Counted from the first letter of the stretch, positions 9,192 to 17,708 are shown. The stretch: DNA of 64,000 nt from Desulfosarcina widdelii (GCF_009688965.1 NZ_AP021875.1:4278001-4342000), one strand, 5' to 3'. Numbers and translations: made by a program. The notes: a model not told the origin generated them from the letters alone.

Positions 9192-9214
9192 GACCATGAC
9201 GAACGGCCAAGGGT

Positions 9215-9436
9215 TCAGGAGACACGAATCCCGATCACGGCAAATGCGTCCCGGAGACGGACCTGGCCCACCGGGCGCTTGTTACAGAGTACCGCGATGG
9301 TGTCGCGATTGTGCCTGATCATGACCTCGATGGCCGTTGTTACCGGATCGTTGAGATGCACCGAAGGTTCGAGGGCCAGTTCCCGGGTGGCCGGAAGCAT
9401 AATTTTTCCGACACAGTTGAGGGTTTGGGTATGCAT
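9215..9436 (-). CDS. Small protein with a single CBS-like motif
   Basis: The open frame gives 73 aa from the ATG at 9436. The segment LNDPVTTAIEVMIRHNRDTI, then AVLCNKRPVGQVRLRDAF, resembles one CBS motif (D-P-V-x-x-A-x-x-x-M ... G-x-V-x-x-x-D). CBS domains normally pair and bind adenosyl nucleotides, so a single motif would have to dimerise. It lies on the strand opposite to its neighbours, beside a REC-CBS regulator gene. A longer in-frame start at 9664 would overlap that gene and adds a sequence with no domain character. No good ribosome binding site is visible, so it could be a remnant. Confidence 0.42.
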   Translation of the reverse strand: MHTQTLNCVGKIMLPATRELALEPSVHLNDPVTTAIEVMIRHNRDTIAVLCNKRPVGQVRLRDAFAVIGIRVS

Positions 9437-9662
9437 GATCAACAAACACTGCAAACCAAATGCCACAGCGGTTCCGTTTTTCCCTTCGGTCTTCGGTTGA
9501 TCGGTTCCGCAATGGATTTTCCGGCCGAACGGGTGTGGGTTGCATCTGGCCTGCGGACAGGGTGTCCAAACACGGGAGACAAGCGTCGGCGAAGATGTAT
9601 CCTCCCGGTTTTCGGCCATGTCCCTGGCGAGAAGGGACCGCCCATTTCCAGGAGATGCCATC

Positions 9663-10550
9663 ATGGCTGAAGGATGCGATGGGAAAGAGGGTCGGCGGGT
9701 GCTTCTGGTTGACGATGAAGCGCGTTTTGTCCTTCAGTTGGGCAAACTACTGAAAGCGCGAAATTTTGAAGTGGCCACCGCCCCGGACGGCCGTCAGGCT
9801 CTGGCACTGATGGAAACCCGGCGCTTCGATGCGGTGCTGCTGGATCTTCGCATGCCGGAGTTGGACGGCATGGCCACCCTGGCCCGGATTCAACAGCAAA
9901 AACACCCCCCGGCTGTGATCATTCTCACCGGGCACGCCACGCTGGAATCGGGCGTCGAGGCCATCCGTCAGGGCGCTTTCGACTACCTGATCAAACCTTG
10001 CAGCATCGAAGATCTGGAAGCCAAATTGAATCAGGCTTGTGAAGCAGGACAGATCCGGCGCCACCCGGTGCTCTGGCCCCGCAGCGTCGCCGGAGAACTG
10101 GTCCTGGAAGCGTTTCGGCGCATCGCGGATACGGACCCGCTGCTGGAAGCCGTTTCGATCTTCAACCACCGCCTGCCCCGGATGGGGGGCGAAACCCTGT
10201 ATATCGTCGATGGCGATGGACGCCTGGCCGGTCATTTGAGCAAGAAGGACATTTTGGACAGAACAAACGGAGCGCAAGGCAACAGGATTTCATGGGCGGA
10301 TTTGTCGGCCAATCCCCAATGGCTGCCGGAACTGACGGTCGGCGATGCGATGATTCCGGATACCGTCGCCGTCCAACCCGAAACGGCGCTCGACCAGGTG
10401 GCAACCATAATGATTGCACACGGATTTCACACCCTGCCGGTTGCCGACGAAAACCGCCGGGTACTCGGCGTAATCCAGCTCAAGGACGTTTTGGTCTATC
10501 TGGACGGCCCCCGAAGCCGGATGGATGAAGATACGTGTTCACGGGGTTGA
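9663..10550 (+). CDS. Response regulator receiver fused to a CBS-domain pair
   Basis: The protein is 295 aa. The N-terminal REC domain (about 12-130) has the acidic pair DDE, phospho-acceptor Asp in LLDLRMPELDG, and the switch region LTGHATLESG ending in the unusual KPC rather than KPF. The C-terminal half (about 160-285) carries two CBS motifs, the second ending PVADENRRVLGVIQLKDV. The architecture implies an output that depends on adenylate nucleotides rather than DNA binding. ATG at 9663, after CCAGGAGATGCC, is preferred over an upstream frame opening at 9540. The kinase at 10717 is a possible partner. Confidence 0.82.
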   Translation: MAEGCDGKEGRRVLLVDDEARFVLQLGKLLKARNFEVATAPDGRQALALMETRRFDAVLLDLRMPELDGMATLARIQQQKHPPAVIILTGHATLESGVEAIRQGAFDYLIKPCSIEDLEAKLNQACEAGQIRRHPVLWPRSVAGELVLEAFRRIADTDPLLEAVSIFNHRLPRMGGETLYIVDGDGRLAGHLSKKDILDRTNGAQGNRISWADLSANPQWLPELTVGDAMIPDTVAVQPETALDQVATIMIAHGFHTLPVADENRRVLGVIQLKDVLVYLDGPRSRMDEDTCSRG

Positions 10551-10576
10551 AATACAGAATGTGCTGAAACTGGCGG

Positions 10577-10693
10577 ATCCGTAGGCGTTTACAGGGTGCC
10601 GCAGATGTGAGGCACCGAGCATGAAGACGTATTGTTCATACTTCAAGTGTCCGGGAACAAAGCAGATGCGGTACCCTGTGAACGCTTATGGAT
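10577..10693 (+). repeat. Long compound inverted repeat, probable structured RNA
   Basis: The arms 10577-10603 and 10667-10693 are 27 nt each and pair with 23 Watson-Crick matches. All four remaining positions are G-U or U-G wobbles when read as + strand RNA. The interior holds a second small hairpin around GTAT-TGTTC-ATAC. It sits between the REC-CBS gene and the next kinase gene and ends 24 nt before that gene's start codon. The wobble-only deviations indicate selection on a + strand transcript. Confidence 0.6.
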
Positions 10694-10716
10694 GAAGATC
10701 GGAAAGACGAGGTCAT

Positions 10717-12381
10717 ATGAAACAGGATTATCCCCATTTCCGTCGGCTGTGGAACCGGGTGGTGGCAGCGCTCATGGGCGCGGCATTTATCCCCCTGATT
10801 GTGATCGGCGGCATTTTTTCCTTTTACGCGGTATCGATTTTCAAAGACAGAACCGTGGAGATGCTGGTCCACGACACGGATACCCGTCGAAAACAGTTGG
10901 ACAGCCTGTTCAACGACCGGGTGGCGACCCTCAAACTGGTGGCTCAGATGCCTGCGGACATCCTCACGGTGCAGGAGAAGTTCGACGCATACGCCCGGAC
11001 CGTGATTGAAAAATACCCCTGGATTCACGATCTGGAAGTATTCGATATTCAAGGCAACCAGCTCGTCCACCAGGGACACTTGGCCCGGGAAACCCGCAAT
11101 TACGCCGACCGCACCTGGTTTCAACAAGCCGGCGCTACGGGTGTCTGGATCAGCGACCTGGAACTGGGCTATCGACAGGTGCCGCACGTCAGTCTTGCCG
11201 TACGTCGGGAAAAGGGTCCACCGTTTCTGATCGTCCGCGCCAGCCTGGATGGCGGAGACCTTCAGCGGCAATTGCAGCCAAACTGGAAAGCGTTCACGGC
11301 AACGGACGTCTTTCTGATAGACCGCCGGGGCGATTATCAGGCCCGCCTGCAGCCGGACCGCCCCCTGATGGTCGCCTCGGGTCTGGAGCAGCAGCAACGC
11401 TTCGACGGCGTCCGTATTCAGGAAAAGCAGGAGAATATCCAACTGACCACCTGGCTCTCCTCGGTTCCCTGGGTGCTGGGGGCATGCTATAAACCGAAAG
11501 AGGTGTTCGCCCCGGCGCTGGAGATGCGTTATTTCGCCCTCTGGAGTCTGGTTCTCGGGGGGATCGTGATTTTCTTCCTGGTCCTGCTCACCGCCGACAG
11601 CCTGGTCAACCGCCTGGAGGCCAAACGGCAGCGCATCCATCATTTAAACGCCCAGATGCAGCGAAGCAGCTACATGGCATCGACCATGGAGTTGGGAATC
11701 GGCTTTCTGGAAGAGATCACCGACCGTCTGGCCAGCATTACGGTGGCCGCCGAATGGTTGGAAAACCACCTGTCCGGCGAAGCCACCGCCCCGGTTGCCG
11801 AAGATCTCAAGCAAATCCGCGAGTCGGCCGTTACCGGGCGTAAGCGCCTCAAGCAGTTTCTCGAGAATCTGCGCCCCCGGCCGCCCGTAATTACGGATGT
11901 GCAAACGGTAGATCTGATCGAAACCGTGGTCACCTGGCTGAAAAAGGAACTGGCCCTGCGCTGTATCCGGGTGGTATGGGACAGTGACGAGGATGTTCCC
12001 GCAATACGGACCGAACCCGGCAAACTGCGGCATGCCTTTCAGAACATTCTGCTCAATGCCCTGACCGCCGTTGATCGTCACGGGGAAATTCATATCGCCA
12101 TCAAAGACGAGGGCCCCCAGGTGGCGGTCACCATCACCGACAGCGGATGCGGAATCCCCTCCGAGAATCGGGAGCGGATTTTCGAACCCCTTTACACAAC
12201 CAAACCTGACGGAACCGGCCTGGGACTTCCGGTGGCCCGGGATATTTTCCAGGCCCTGGGAGGATCACTGATTCTGTCGCAGTCATCATCTAAGGGAACG
12301 ACGTTCAGAATGGTGCTGCCCAAACAGTTCCATGGATTTGCGGATGTCGGACGGAAAGTCCAGACCGCCAACGCATCATGA
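10717..12381 (+). CDS. Cache sensor kinase with degenerate H-box (pseudo-histidine kinase)
   Basis: The product is 554 aa: TM1 about 15-40, a periplasmic double-Cache region (about 45-260), TM2 about 268-292, a coiled stretch and a dimerisation region. The C-terminal HATPase_c has FQNILLNALTAV, DSGCGIPSENRERIFEPLY and GTGLGLPVARD. The H-box aligned with AHEINNPL in its neighbours reads LEEITDRL, so the phospho-acceptor His is Glu332. The ATPase motifs look intact, so it may bind ATP without autophosphorylating at the usual site. Its stop overlaps the start of the GNAT-HDAC gene (ATGA), which points to coordinated function. The start follows GAGGTCAT. Confidence 0.88.
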   Translation: MKQDYPHFRRLWNRVVAALMGAAFIPLIVIGGIFSFYAVSIFKDRTVEMLVHDTDTRRKQLDSLFNDRVATLKLVAQMPADILTVQEKFDAYARTVIEKYPWIHDLEVFDIQGNQLVHQGHLARETRNYADRTWFQQAGATGVWISDLELGYRQVPHVSLAVRREKGPPFLIVRASLDGGDLQRQLQPNWKAFTATDVFLIDRRGDYQARLQPDRPLMVASGLEQQQRFDGVRIQEKQENIQLTTWLSSVPWVLGACYKPKEVFAPALEMRYFALWSLVLGGIVIFFLVLLTADSLVNRLEAKRQRIHHLNAQMQRSSYMASTMELGIGFLEEITDRLASITVAAEWLENHLSGEATAPVAEDLKQIRESAVTGRKRLKQFLENLRPRPPVITDVQTVDLIETVVTWLKKELALRCIRVVWDSDEDVPAIRTEPGKLRHAFQNILLNALTAVDRHGEIHIAIKDEGPQVAVTITDSGCGIPSENRERIFEPLYTTKPDGTGLGLPVARDIFQALGGSLILSQSSSKGTTFRMVLPKQFHGFADVGRKVQTANAS

Positions 12382-14639
12382 TCCGGCGCGAACAATTGAA
12401 AATGGCCATCGATGCCATTTATGCCGTCGACCGCGAAACCGGCTATGGGTTGGGGACGTTGTTCGACGACGCCCGCATCGCCATCCCCGCGATTGAGGGT
12501 GCGACGGTCCGCTCGGAAAGCGGGTGGGATGTTCACTATTACTTCGACGGACAGCGGGTGGACCTTCCCGCAACCGCTATGGTGGCCGATGGCATTGCCA
12601 CCCTCGAGCAATCGCTGGTATTCAAATGGGGAGAACTTCGGGAGAAACAGGCATGGGGAGAACGTTGGTCGGCAGGAGATCTCCGGAAACTTGCAGGAAC
12701 CATCCGGCAGGCTGGGGCGGCGGCAGTAGTGGAATACGAACTACGCCGCCTGGATCACCGCCCTGACGAGCTGGATGTGCCGCTGCGGATTCCCGCCTGC
12801 GAAGACCGCGGCCCTCACTTCTGTGGAACCCTGGCCGCCGGCCAGCCGGCCCATTTCATGCCGCTGCCGCTCAACCGGATAATGCTGCTGCAGATCGCCG
12901 GCCAACGCTTCGAATTTTTCAACGTTCGATATATTCTGCGATGCTGGTCGGATAAAACCCTGCCGTGGATCTATGCGTGCATTTCCCGGCAACGGGTCCT
13001 GGGGCTGGTCAAACTTCGCCTGCACGGGCATTCGACCGCTGCCCGTCTCGAAATCAAATATATTGCCCGCTGCCGCCCGCAATACGGCGACACCGAAACG
13101 CCCACCCGGGGAATCGGAACCTTTTTGCTGGCCGGCTGTTGGATGCTGTGGCACACATTTTATCCGCAGGCCTGCCATATCTTTTTGGACGGAGAGGTGG
13201 GCGCGCGGCGGTTTTATCTGAGCTGCGGTTTCCGGGAACAACGGCTGTGCCGCTATGTGCTCAAATCGCCCCGGGGGTATCTGCCGATCGCCATTGCGGA
13301 TCTGGCGGATGACCGCCGGCCGCCGACCCGCCATCAGCAAAAACGGGTCCAGGCCCTCATCGAAACGACGGTTAAACGGTTTTACGGCCTGGGCAAAAAC
13401 CGGCAGCGCCATTTAAAGCTGGCGTTTATCCAACGCTGCCTGATGTCCCGCCGGCAACCCTATCCGGCAACCACGGCCCTGGCCCTGTTGCTGAAACATC
13501 AGACCCGCATTCCTGAAGCGGCGGCCCTCATCGACCAGGCCACGCGCACGGGCAAAGTGCGCATCGCCGGGGAATCCGCCGATGCCAAAACCACGATCCT
13601 TGTCGTTGACGATGCCCGTTTTGCCCTGCACCTGGAGAACATCTTTCATCTGGAAAGCCCCAAGCGGTTCGAGGCCTTTCGGCGGGCCCTGGCCCATCCC
13701 AGCGTTGTTGGCCGATGGTATTCAATGGCGATCGCGCCGGCGACCCATGAGCAACTGCTTTGGGTGCATACCCCCGCCTATCTGGACCAGTTGGAAAAAA
13801 CCGCCGGAAAACAGCTCGTTACCCTGGATCTGGACACCCAGACCACCGCACACTCCTGGGAAGTGGCCTGTCTGGCCGTGGGCGGTGTGTTCCGTCTGCT
13901 CGACGGCATATGCAACGGGCGGGCCAGGCGGGGGGTGGCTGCCGTCCGGCCTCCCGGCCACCATGCCGAACCGGATCGGGCCATGGGGTTCTGCCTGCTC
14001 AACAATGTGGCCCTGGCCGCACGCTACCTTCAAAACAGCCACAGCATGGCCCGCATTATGATCGTCGACCTGGATGCCCACCATGGTAACGGAACCCAGA
14101 CCGCTTTTTACGGGGACGATTCGGTGTTGTTTGTCTCCACCCACCGCTTTCCGGCCTATCCGGGAACGGGGAGTATCGGAGAGATCGGCAGCGGACCGGG
14201 CAGGGGCTTCACCGTAAACATCCCCTTGGGAAAAGGTTCCGGGGACCGCGATTTTACCCTGGTTCTCCGCCGCATCATCGCCCCTCTGGCCCAGGGCTTC
14301 GGGCCGGATTTCATTTTGGTTTCGCTGGGATTCGATCTTTATTTCAATGACCGCCTGGGAGGCATGCAGGTTACGCCGAAAGGCTACGGAGATCTCACCG
14401 CCATGCTCATTCAAATGGCCGAAAGGGTGTGCCTGGGACGCATCGCTTTCATTCTGGAGGGCGGCTACAGCGTCAAGGGCATCGAGGAATGCGGCCTTTG
14501 TTTTCTCCAGCAGCTTTGCCGCCTGGACCACGCGGACGCCCCGTGCCTGGATTCGAAAAGCCGCAACAATAGAACGACTTCCCCGGTTGTTTCCAAGGTG
14601 ATCGAGGTTCAACGCCCCTTCTGGCCCTCTTTGGCATGA
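12378..14639 (+). CDS. GNAT-like acetyltransferase fused to a class II histone-deacetylase-like domain
   Basis: In this 753-aa protein, residues about 1-180 are unrecognised. Residues about 190-300 look like a GNAT N-acetyltransferase, with the acetyl-CoA loop R244-G-I-G-T and a terminal FYLSCGF. Residues about 405-715 form an arginase-fold HDAC with PPGHH (H528/H529), zinc ligands D566 and H568 in DLDAHHGNG, D653 in LGFDLYFND, and catalytic-type Y697 in EGGYS. HDAC-family enzymes remove acetyl groups from lysine or polyamines. The fusion could add and remove acetyl groups on a common target. The gene starts within the stop codon of the pseudo-kinase gene. The target and net reaction are unknown. 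Confidence 0.85.
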   Translation: MIRREQLKMAIDAIYAVDRETGYGLGTLFDDARIAIPAIEGATVRSESGWDVHYYFDGQRVDLPATAMVADGIATLEQSLVFKWGELREKQAWGERWSAGDLRKLAGTIRQAGAAAVVEYELRRLDHRPDELDVPLRIPACEDRGPHFCGTLAAGQPAHFMPLPLNRIMLLQIAGQRFEFFNVRYILRCWSDKTLPWIYACISRQRVLGLVKLRLHGHSTAARLEIKYIARCRPQYGDTETPTRGIGTFLLAGCWMLWHTFYPQACHIFLDGEVGARRFYLSCGFREQRLCRYVLKSPRGYLPIAIADLADDRRPPTRHQQKRVQALIETTVKRFYGLGKNRQRHLKLAFIQRCLMSRRQPYPATTALALLLKHQTRIPEAAALIDQATRTGKVRIAGESADAKTTILVVDDARFALHLENIFHLESPKRFEAFRRALAHPSVVGRWYSMAIAPATHEQLLWVHTPAYLDQLEKTAGKQLVTLDLDTQTTAHSWEVACLAVGGVFRLLDGICNGRARRGVAAVRPPGHHAEPDRAMGFCLLNNVALAARYLQNSHSMARIMIVDLDAHHGNGTQTAFYGDDSVLFVSTHRFPAYPGTGSIGEIGSGPGRGFTVNIPLGKGSGDRDFTLVLRRIIAPLAQGFGPDFILVSLGFDLYFNDRLGGMQVTPKGYGDLTAMLIQMAERVCLGRIAFILEGGYSVKGIEECGLCFLQQLCRLDHADAPCLDSKSRNNRTTSPVVSKVIEVQRPFWPSLA

Positions 14640-14846
14640 TGGCTTGGCATGATGCGGTTTTTTTAGATTCGAATTCCATCCTCCAAAACCGCTGTCGCCT
14701 TCACCGGGCCAACGACTACCGGAGAGACACCCCTGTCATCCATTTGTGGACATCCTGGCAGACCTTCGGCCCGACCCATCGCTACGTATGCGCAAATCCC
14801 CCCGATAAATCAACGCGTAAATGAAACCTGAGGTCTATGGTCTTGT

Positions 14847-14862
14847 TGGCATGTTCCTTGAT
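14847..14862 (+). promoter_or_regulatory. Candidate sigma-54 promoter for the kinase-receiver operon
   Basis: TGGCATG-TTCC-TTGAT matches the sigma-54 consensus at 14 of 16 positions with correct spacing. It lies 66 nt upstream of the ATG at 14928. The preceding 200 nt after the HDAC stop hold no recognised gene but contain two further TTGGCATGATG-like words without a proper -12 element. Confidence 0.42.
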
Positions 14863-14927
14863 GTATCGATCAAGCATCGGGCGGCTTGGCATGTTGAACC
14901 GATCCGCCCATGAGCCAAGGAGGAAAT

Positions 14928-16718
14928 ATGCCCAAGCAACCATTGCCCGTCGCGGAACAGGCCCCTTCCACCGAGGAAGGCCGGAATCGGCAGGACCGCT
15001 ATAAACGGCTTTTCAGAAGGTTTATCGTTTTGACCCTGGTCTGCTCGGTGGTGCCGCTGCTGCTGGTTGGTTGGGGCATGCGAACCCAATATCATCGTTT
15101 CGCCGAGGATCGGGTCATGGCGGCCTTTCGCAACGAGGTGCAGCACCACCGTATGGTCATCCAACTGTTTTTCAAGGAAAACCGCTCCAAACTCGAACTG
15201 ATGGCGGCCAGCCACAGCCGGCAGGATCTGGTTCAGCCCGGACAGTTGAGGCTTCTTTTCGACCACTTCAACCGGGAGCAGTGGACCCTGACGGATCTGG
15301 GCGTCATTGATGCCCGGGGAACCCATCTGGCCTATGTGGGGCCTTACGACCTGCTGGACAAGAATTACCGGGAGGCCCACTGGTTCAAGATGGTCATGGA
15401 AAAGGGAATCTACATCAGCGACATGTTCATGGGCTTCCGCCGCGAACCCCATTTCATCATTGCCGTCCGGGGCCAGGATGCCGAAGGCCCGTGGATCCTG
15501 CGGGCCACGGTGGACACCGAGGCGTTCCGTGCCCTGGTGGAACACGTCATGATCGGTCGCACCGGGGAGGTGTTTCTCGTCAACAAGGATAGCGTCTACC
15601 AAACCACGCCACGCTACAGCGGCCGGATCATGGAAACCGCTTCCATGGCCGCCGGTGCGGTGCACCCCGGCATCCGCGTTCGCCAGGAGGCCGCCGATGC
15701 CGGTTTCAACGGCGAACGTCCGGTGCGTCAGATCGTGAGCACCGCATGGCTGGAGACACCTCAGTGGATGCTTGTGGTCCGACAGGACCTGGACGAGGCT
15801 TTCGGCGCTCAAAAACAGGTCGATTTTGCCGTTCTGGTCTTTCTTCACGTGAGCGCCGCCGCGATTCTGGTGGTTACCATGCTGGTGACCCGTTACATGC
15901 TCAAGCTGGTCAAACGCCGGGACGAGGAGGCCGAAACCCTCAATCGCCAACTGATCCAGGCAAGCAAAATGGCCTCCATCGGCGAGCTTTCCGTGGGGGT
16001 GGCCCATGAAATCAATAACCCCCTGGCGATCATTTCCACGGAGCGGCAATTGGTGATGGACGCGCTGCGACGGGCCGGAGAGATGGATTCGGACTTCAAG
16101 GCCCAGCTGGAGGATTCCATGAATCAGGTCGATGTCCAGATCCAGCGGTGCAAACACATCACCCACAATCTGCTGCGGTTTTCCCGCCGGACCCAGTCGG
16201 TCATCGAACCGATCGATATCAATGCTTTCATCAGCGAGGTGATCGAACTGATGGCCCGTGAAGCCAAATCCTCGGGCATCACGTTTTTCGAGCGTCTGTC
16301 TGCGGATGTGCCGCCGATTCAATCGGATCTTTCCCAGTTGCAGCAGGTTCTCCTCAATCTGATCACCAACGCCATCGATGCCCATGAGAACAAGCAGTAC
16401 GGCTCCATTGCCGTCAGCACGTCCTATCTGGAATCCAAAGCAAGCGTTGAAATCGTGGTGTCGGACACCGGCTGCGGCATCCCAGACGACAAACTGGCCC
16501 GGGTGTTCGATCCCTTTTTTACGACCAAGCCCATGGGAAGGGGAACGGGACTGGGGCTCTCCATCTGCTACAGCATTGTCAAGCGGCTCGGCGGACGGAT
16601 CGAGGTTTCCAGCGTAGCCAACCAGGGATCGGATTTTACCATCCGGCTGCCGCTTCGGTCGCCGGAGGCAACCAACGGATACGGCCCCGGAGAGGAGGCA
16701 TTGGAAAAAGCGGCCTGA
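14928..16718 (+). CDS. Cache sensor histidine kinase
   Basis: The protein is 596 aa. TM1 is at about residues 28-50, a double-Cache extracytoplasmic domain spans about 55-295, and TM2 spans about 300-322. HisKA has SVGVAHEINNPL (phospho-acceptor H360) and HATPase_c has NLITNAIDAH, DTGCGIPDDK and GTGLGLS. The Cache layout resembles that of the kinase at 10717, but here the H-box is intact. ATG at 14928 directly follows AAGGAGGAAAT and is preferred over the ATG at 14910. A stand-alone receiver gene follows 66 nt downstream and is the likely partner. Confidence 0.92.
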   Translation: MPKQPLPVAEQAPSTEEGRNRQDRYKRLFRRFIVLTLVCSVVPLLLVGWGMRTQYHRFAEDRVMAAFRNEVQHHRMVIQLFFKENRSKLELMAASHSRQDLVQPGQLRLLFDHFNREQWTLTDLGVIDARGTHLAYVGPYDLLDKNYREAHWFKMVMEKGIYISDMFMGFRREPHFIIAVRGQDAEGPWILRATVDTEAFRALVEHVMIGRTGEVFLVNKDSVYQTTPRYSGRIMETASMAAGAVHPGIRVRQEAADAGFNGERPVRQIVSTAWLETPQWMLVVRQDLDEAFGAQKQVDFAVLVFLHVSAAAILVVTMLVTRYMLKLVKRRDEEAETLNRQLIQASKMASIGELSVGVAHEINNPLAIISTERQLVMDALRRAGEMDSDFKAQLEDSMNQVDVQIQRCKHITHNLLRFSRRTQSVIEPIDINAFISEVIELMAREAKSSGITFFERLSADVPPIQSDLSQLQQVLLNLITNAIDAHENKQYGSIAVSTSYLESKASVEIVVSDTGCGIPDDKLARVFDPFFTTKPMGRGTGLGLSICYSIVKRLGGRIEVSSVANQGSDFTIRLPLRSPEATNGYGPGEEALEKAA

Positions 16719-16784
16719 ACCGAAACAACGGCCAACCAAAATTTTTCATAGAAGACAAAGGACCCCTATCGAAAGGAGGCTGTG

Positions 16785-17237
16785 ATGATCGGATCGAAAA
16801 TAATGCTGGTGGACGACGAGGCCATTTTTACCAAAAACATGCAACGCCTGCTGGACGCCAGGGGATACAGGGCGACAGCGGTCAACAGCGGTGCGGAGGC
16901 CATCCGGTTTCTGGAGAAGGAAGATTTCGACGTGGTCGTGCTGGACCTGAAAATGCCGGGCATGGACGGGTTGACCACCTTGAAGGAGATCAAGAAGCTG
17001 GGACTGTTCACCCAGACCTTGATTCTTACCGGCCACGGCTCCATCGACACGGCCCTGGAGGCGGTCAAGCTGGGCGCCTACGACTACCTGACCAAACCCT
17101 GCGAAATCGACGAACTGACGGCCAAGATCGAGGGCGCCTGGGACAAAAAGGACGATCTGCACAAAAAGGACATCCAGGAAAAAGTGCAGCGGGTAATCGA
17201 GTCGCCCAAGGATGCCTTGCACGTGTTCGCCAGATAA
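16785..17237 (+). CDS. Stand-alone response regulator receiver
   Basis: The 150-aa protein is a REC domain (about residues 5-120) with acidic DDE, phospho-acceptor Asp in VVLDLKMPGMDG, LTGHGS and the KPC switch motif. A short charged helical tail without an output domain follows. It shares the KPC variant with the REC-CBS protein at 9663, suggesting the two are paralogues in the same circuit. The start ATG at 16785 follows AAAGGAGG with 5-nt spacing, which is better than the GTG one codon earlier. Its stop codon abuts the next start, indicating an operon with the DUF1232 gene. Confidence 0.9.
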   Translation: MIGSKIMLVDDEAIFTKNMQRLLDARGYRATAVNSGAEAIRFLEKEDFDVVVLDLKMPGMDGLTTLKEIKKLGLFTQTLILTGHGSIDTALEAVKLGAYDYLTKPCEIDELTAKIEGAWDKKDDLHKKDIQEKVQRVIESPKDALHVFAR

Positions 17238-17642
17238 ATGAAACCGGTACCGGGCCGCATTGAACGATGGAAAGTTTGTGCCCGACGGCTCAAGAGCGAA
17301 ATTCACGCCCTCTGGCTGGCCTGCCGGGACCCCCGGGTTCCCCGGCGGGCCAGACTGCTGGCGGCCCTGGTGGCTGCCTATGCCCTCAGCCCCATCGACC
17401 TGATTCCCGATTTCATCCCCGTGCTGGGCTATCTGGACGACCTGATCCTGCTGCCGTTGGGCATCCTGCTGGTGGTGAAGATGATTCCCAGCGAGGTGTT
17501 GGCCGACTGCCGCGCCAGGACCAAAGAGGCTTCGCTGCAAAAGAAAACCTCCGGCGCCGTTTTGGGCGCGGTGATGGTGGTGGTTTTGTGGCTGGCTATT
17601 GTTGCCACGGTCTATTTTCTTGCCATTGAGGCGAAGGGTTAA
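17238..17642 (+). CDS. YkvA-like DUF1232 membrane protein
   Basis: The 134-aa protein has the DUF1232 core in the middle: [20 protein letters not shown] followed by [21 protein letters not shown]-terminal transmembrane helix covers about residues 108-130. DUF1232 proteins are small membrane proteins of unknown biochemical function. The gene begins immediately after the receiver stop codon with no spacer, so it is probably translated with it and may be part of the kinase output. Confidence 0.82.
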   Translation: MKPVPGRIERWKVCARRLKSEIHALWLACRDPRVPRRARLLAALVAAYALSPIDLIPDFIPVLGYLDDLILLPLGILLVVKMIPSEVLADCRARTKEASLQKKTSGAVLGAVMVVVLWLAIVATVYFLAIEAKG

Positions 17643-17660
17643 TTGCCGATAATGATGTTA

Positions 17661-17702
17661 TGGACGGCATGGACCCAGTGGACGAAATGGACGGGATGGA
17701 TG
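17661..17702 (+). repeat. 9-nt tandem repeat (TGGACNNNN), first array
   Basis: TGGA(C/T) occurs at 17661, 17670, 17679, 17688 and 17697, exactly every 9 nt. Read in the frame of the following gene it encodes alternating Trp-Thr. It lies just upstream of the probable start codon of the four-helix-bundle gene. Confidence 0.75.
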
Positions 17703-17708
17703 GTGGGT

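Noticed and set aside
9437..9664. N-terminal extension of the single-CBS frame
   Set aside because: It would overlap the start of the REC-CBS gene and has no domain-like composition.
14636..14824. 62-codon frame between the HDAC fusion and the next kinase
   Set aside because: Low-complexity W/R/H content, no conserved features, lies in the promoter region.
14640..14910. Additional TTGGCATGATG words as sigma-54 promoters
   Set aside because: Spacing to a TTGC-like -12 element is wrong in each case except the one at 14847.
14835..16739. 634-codon open frame opposite the Cache kinase
   Set aside because: Shadow of a kinase gene with all its motifs on the other strand.
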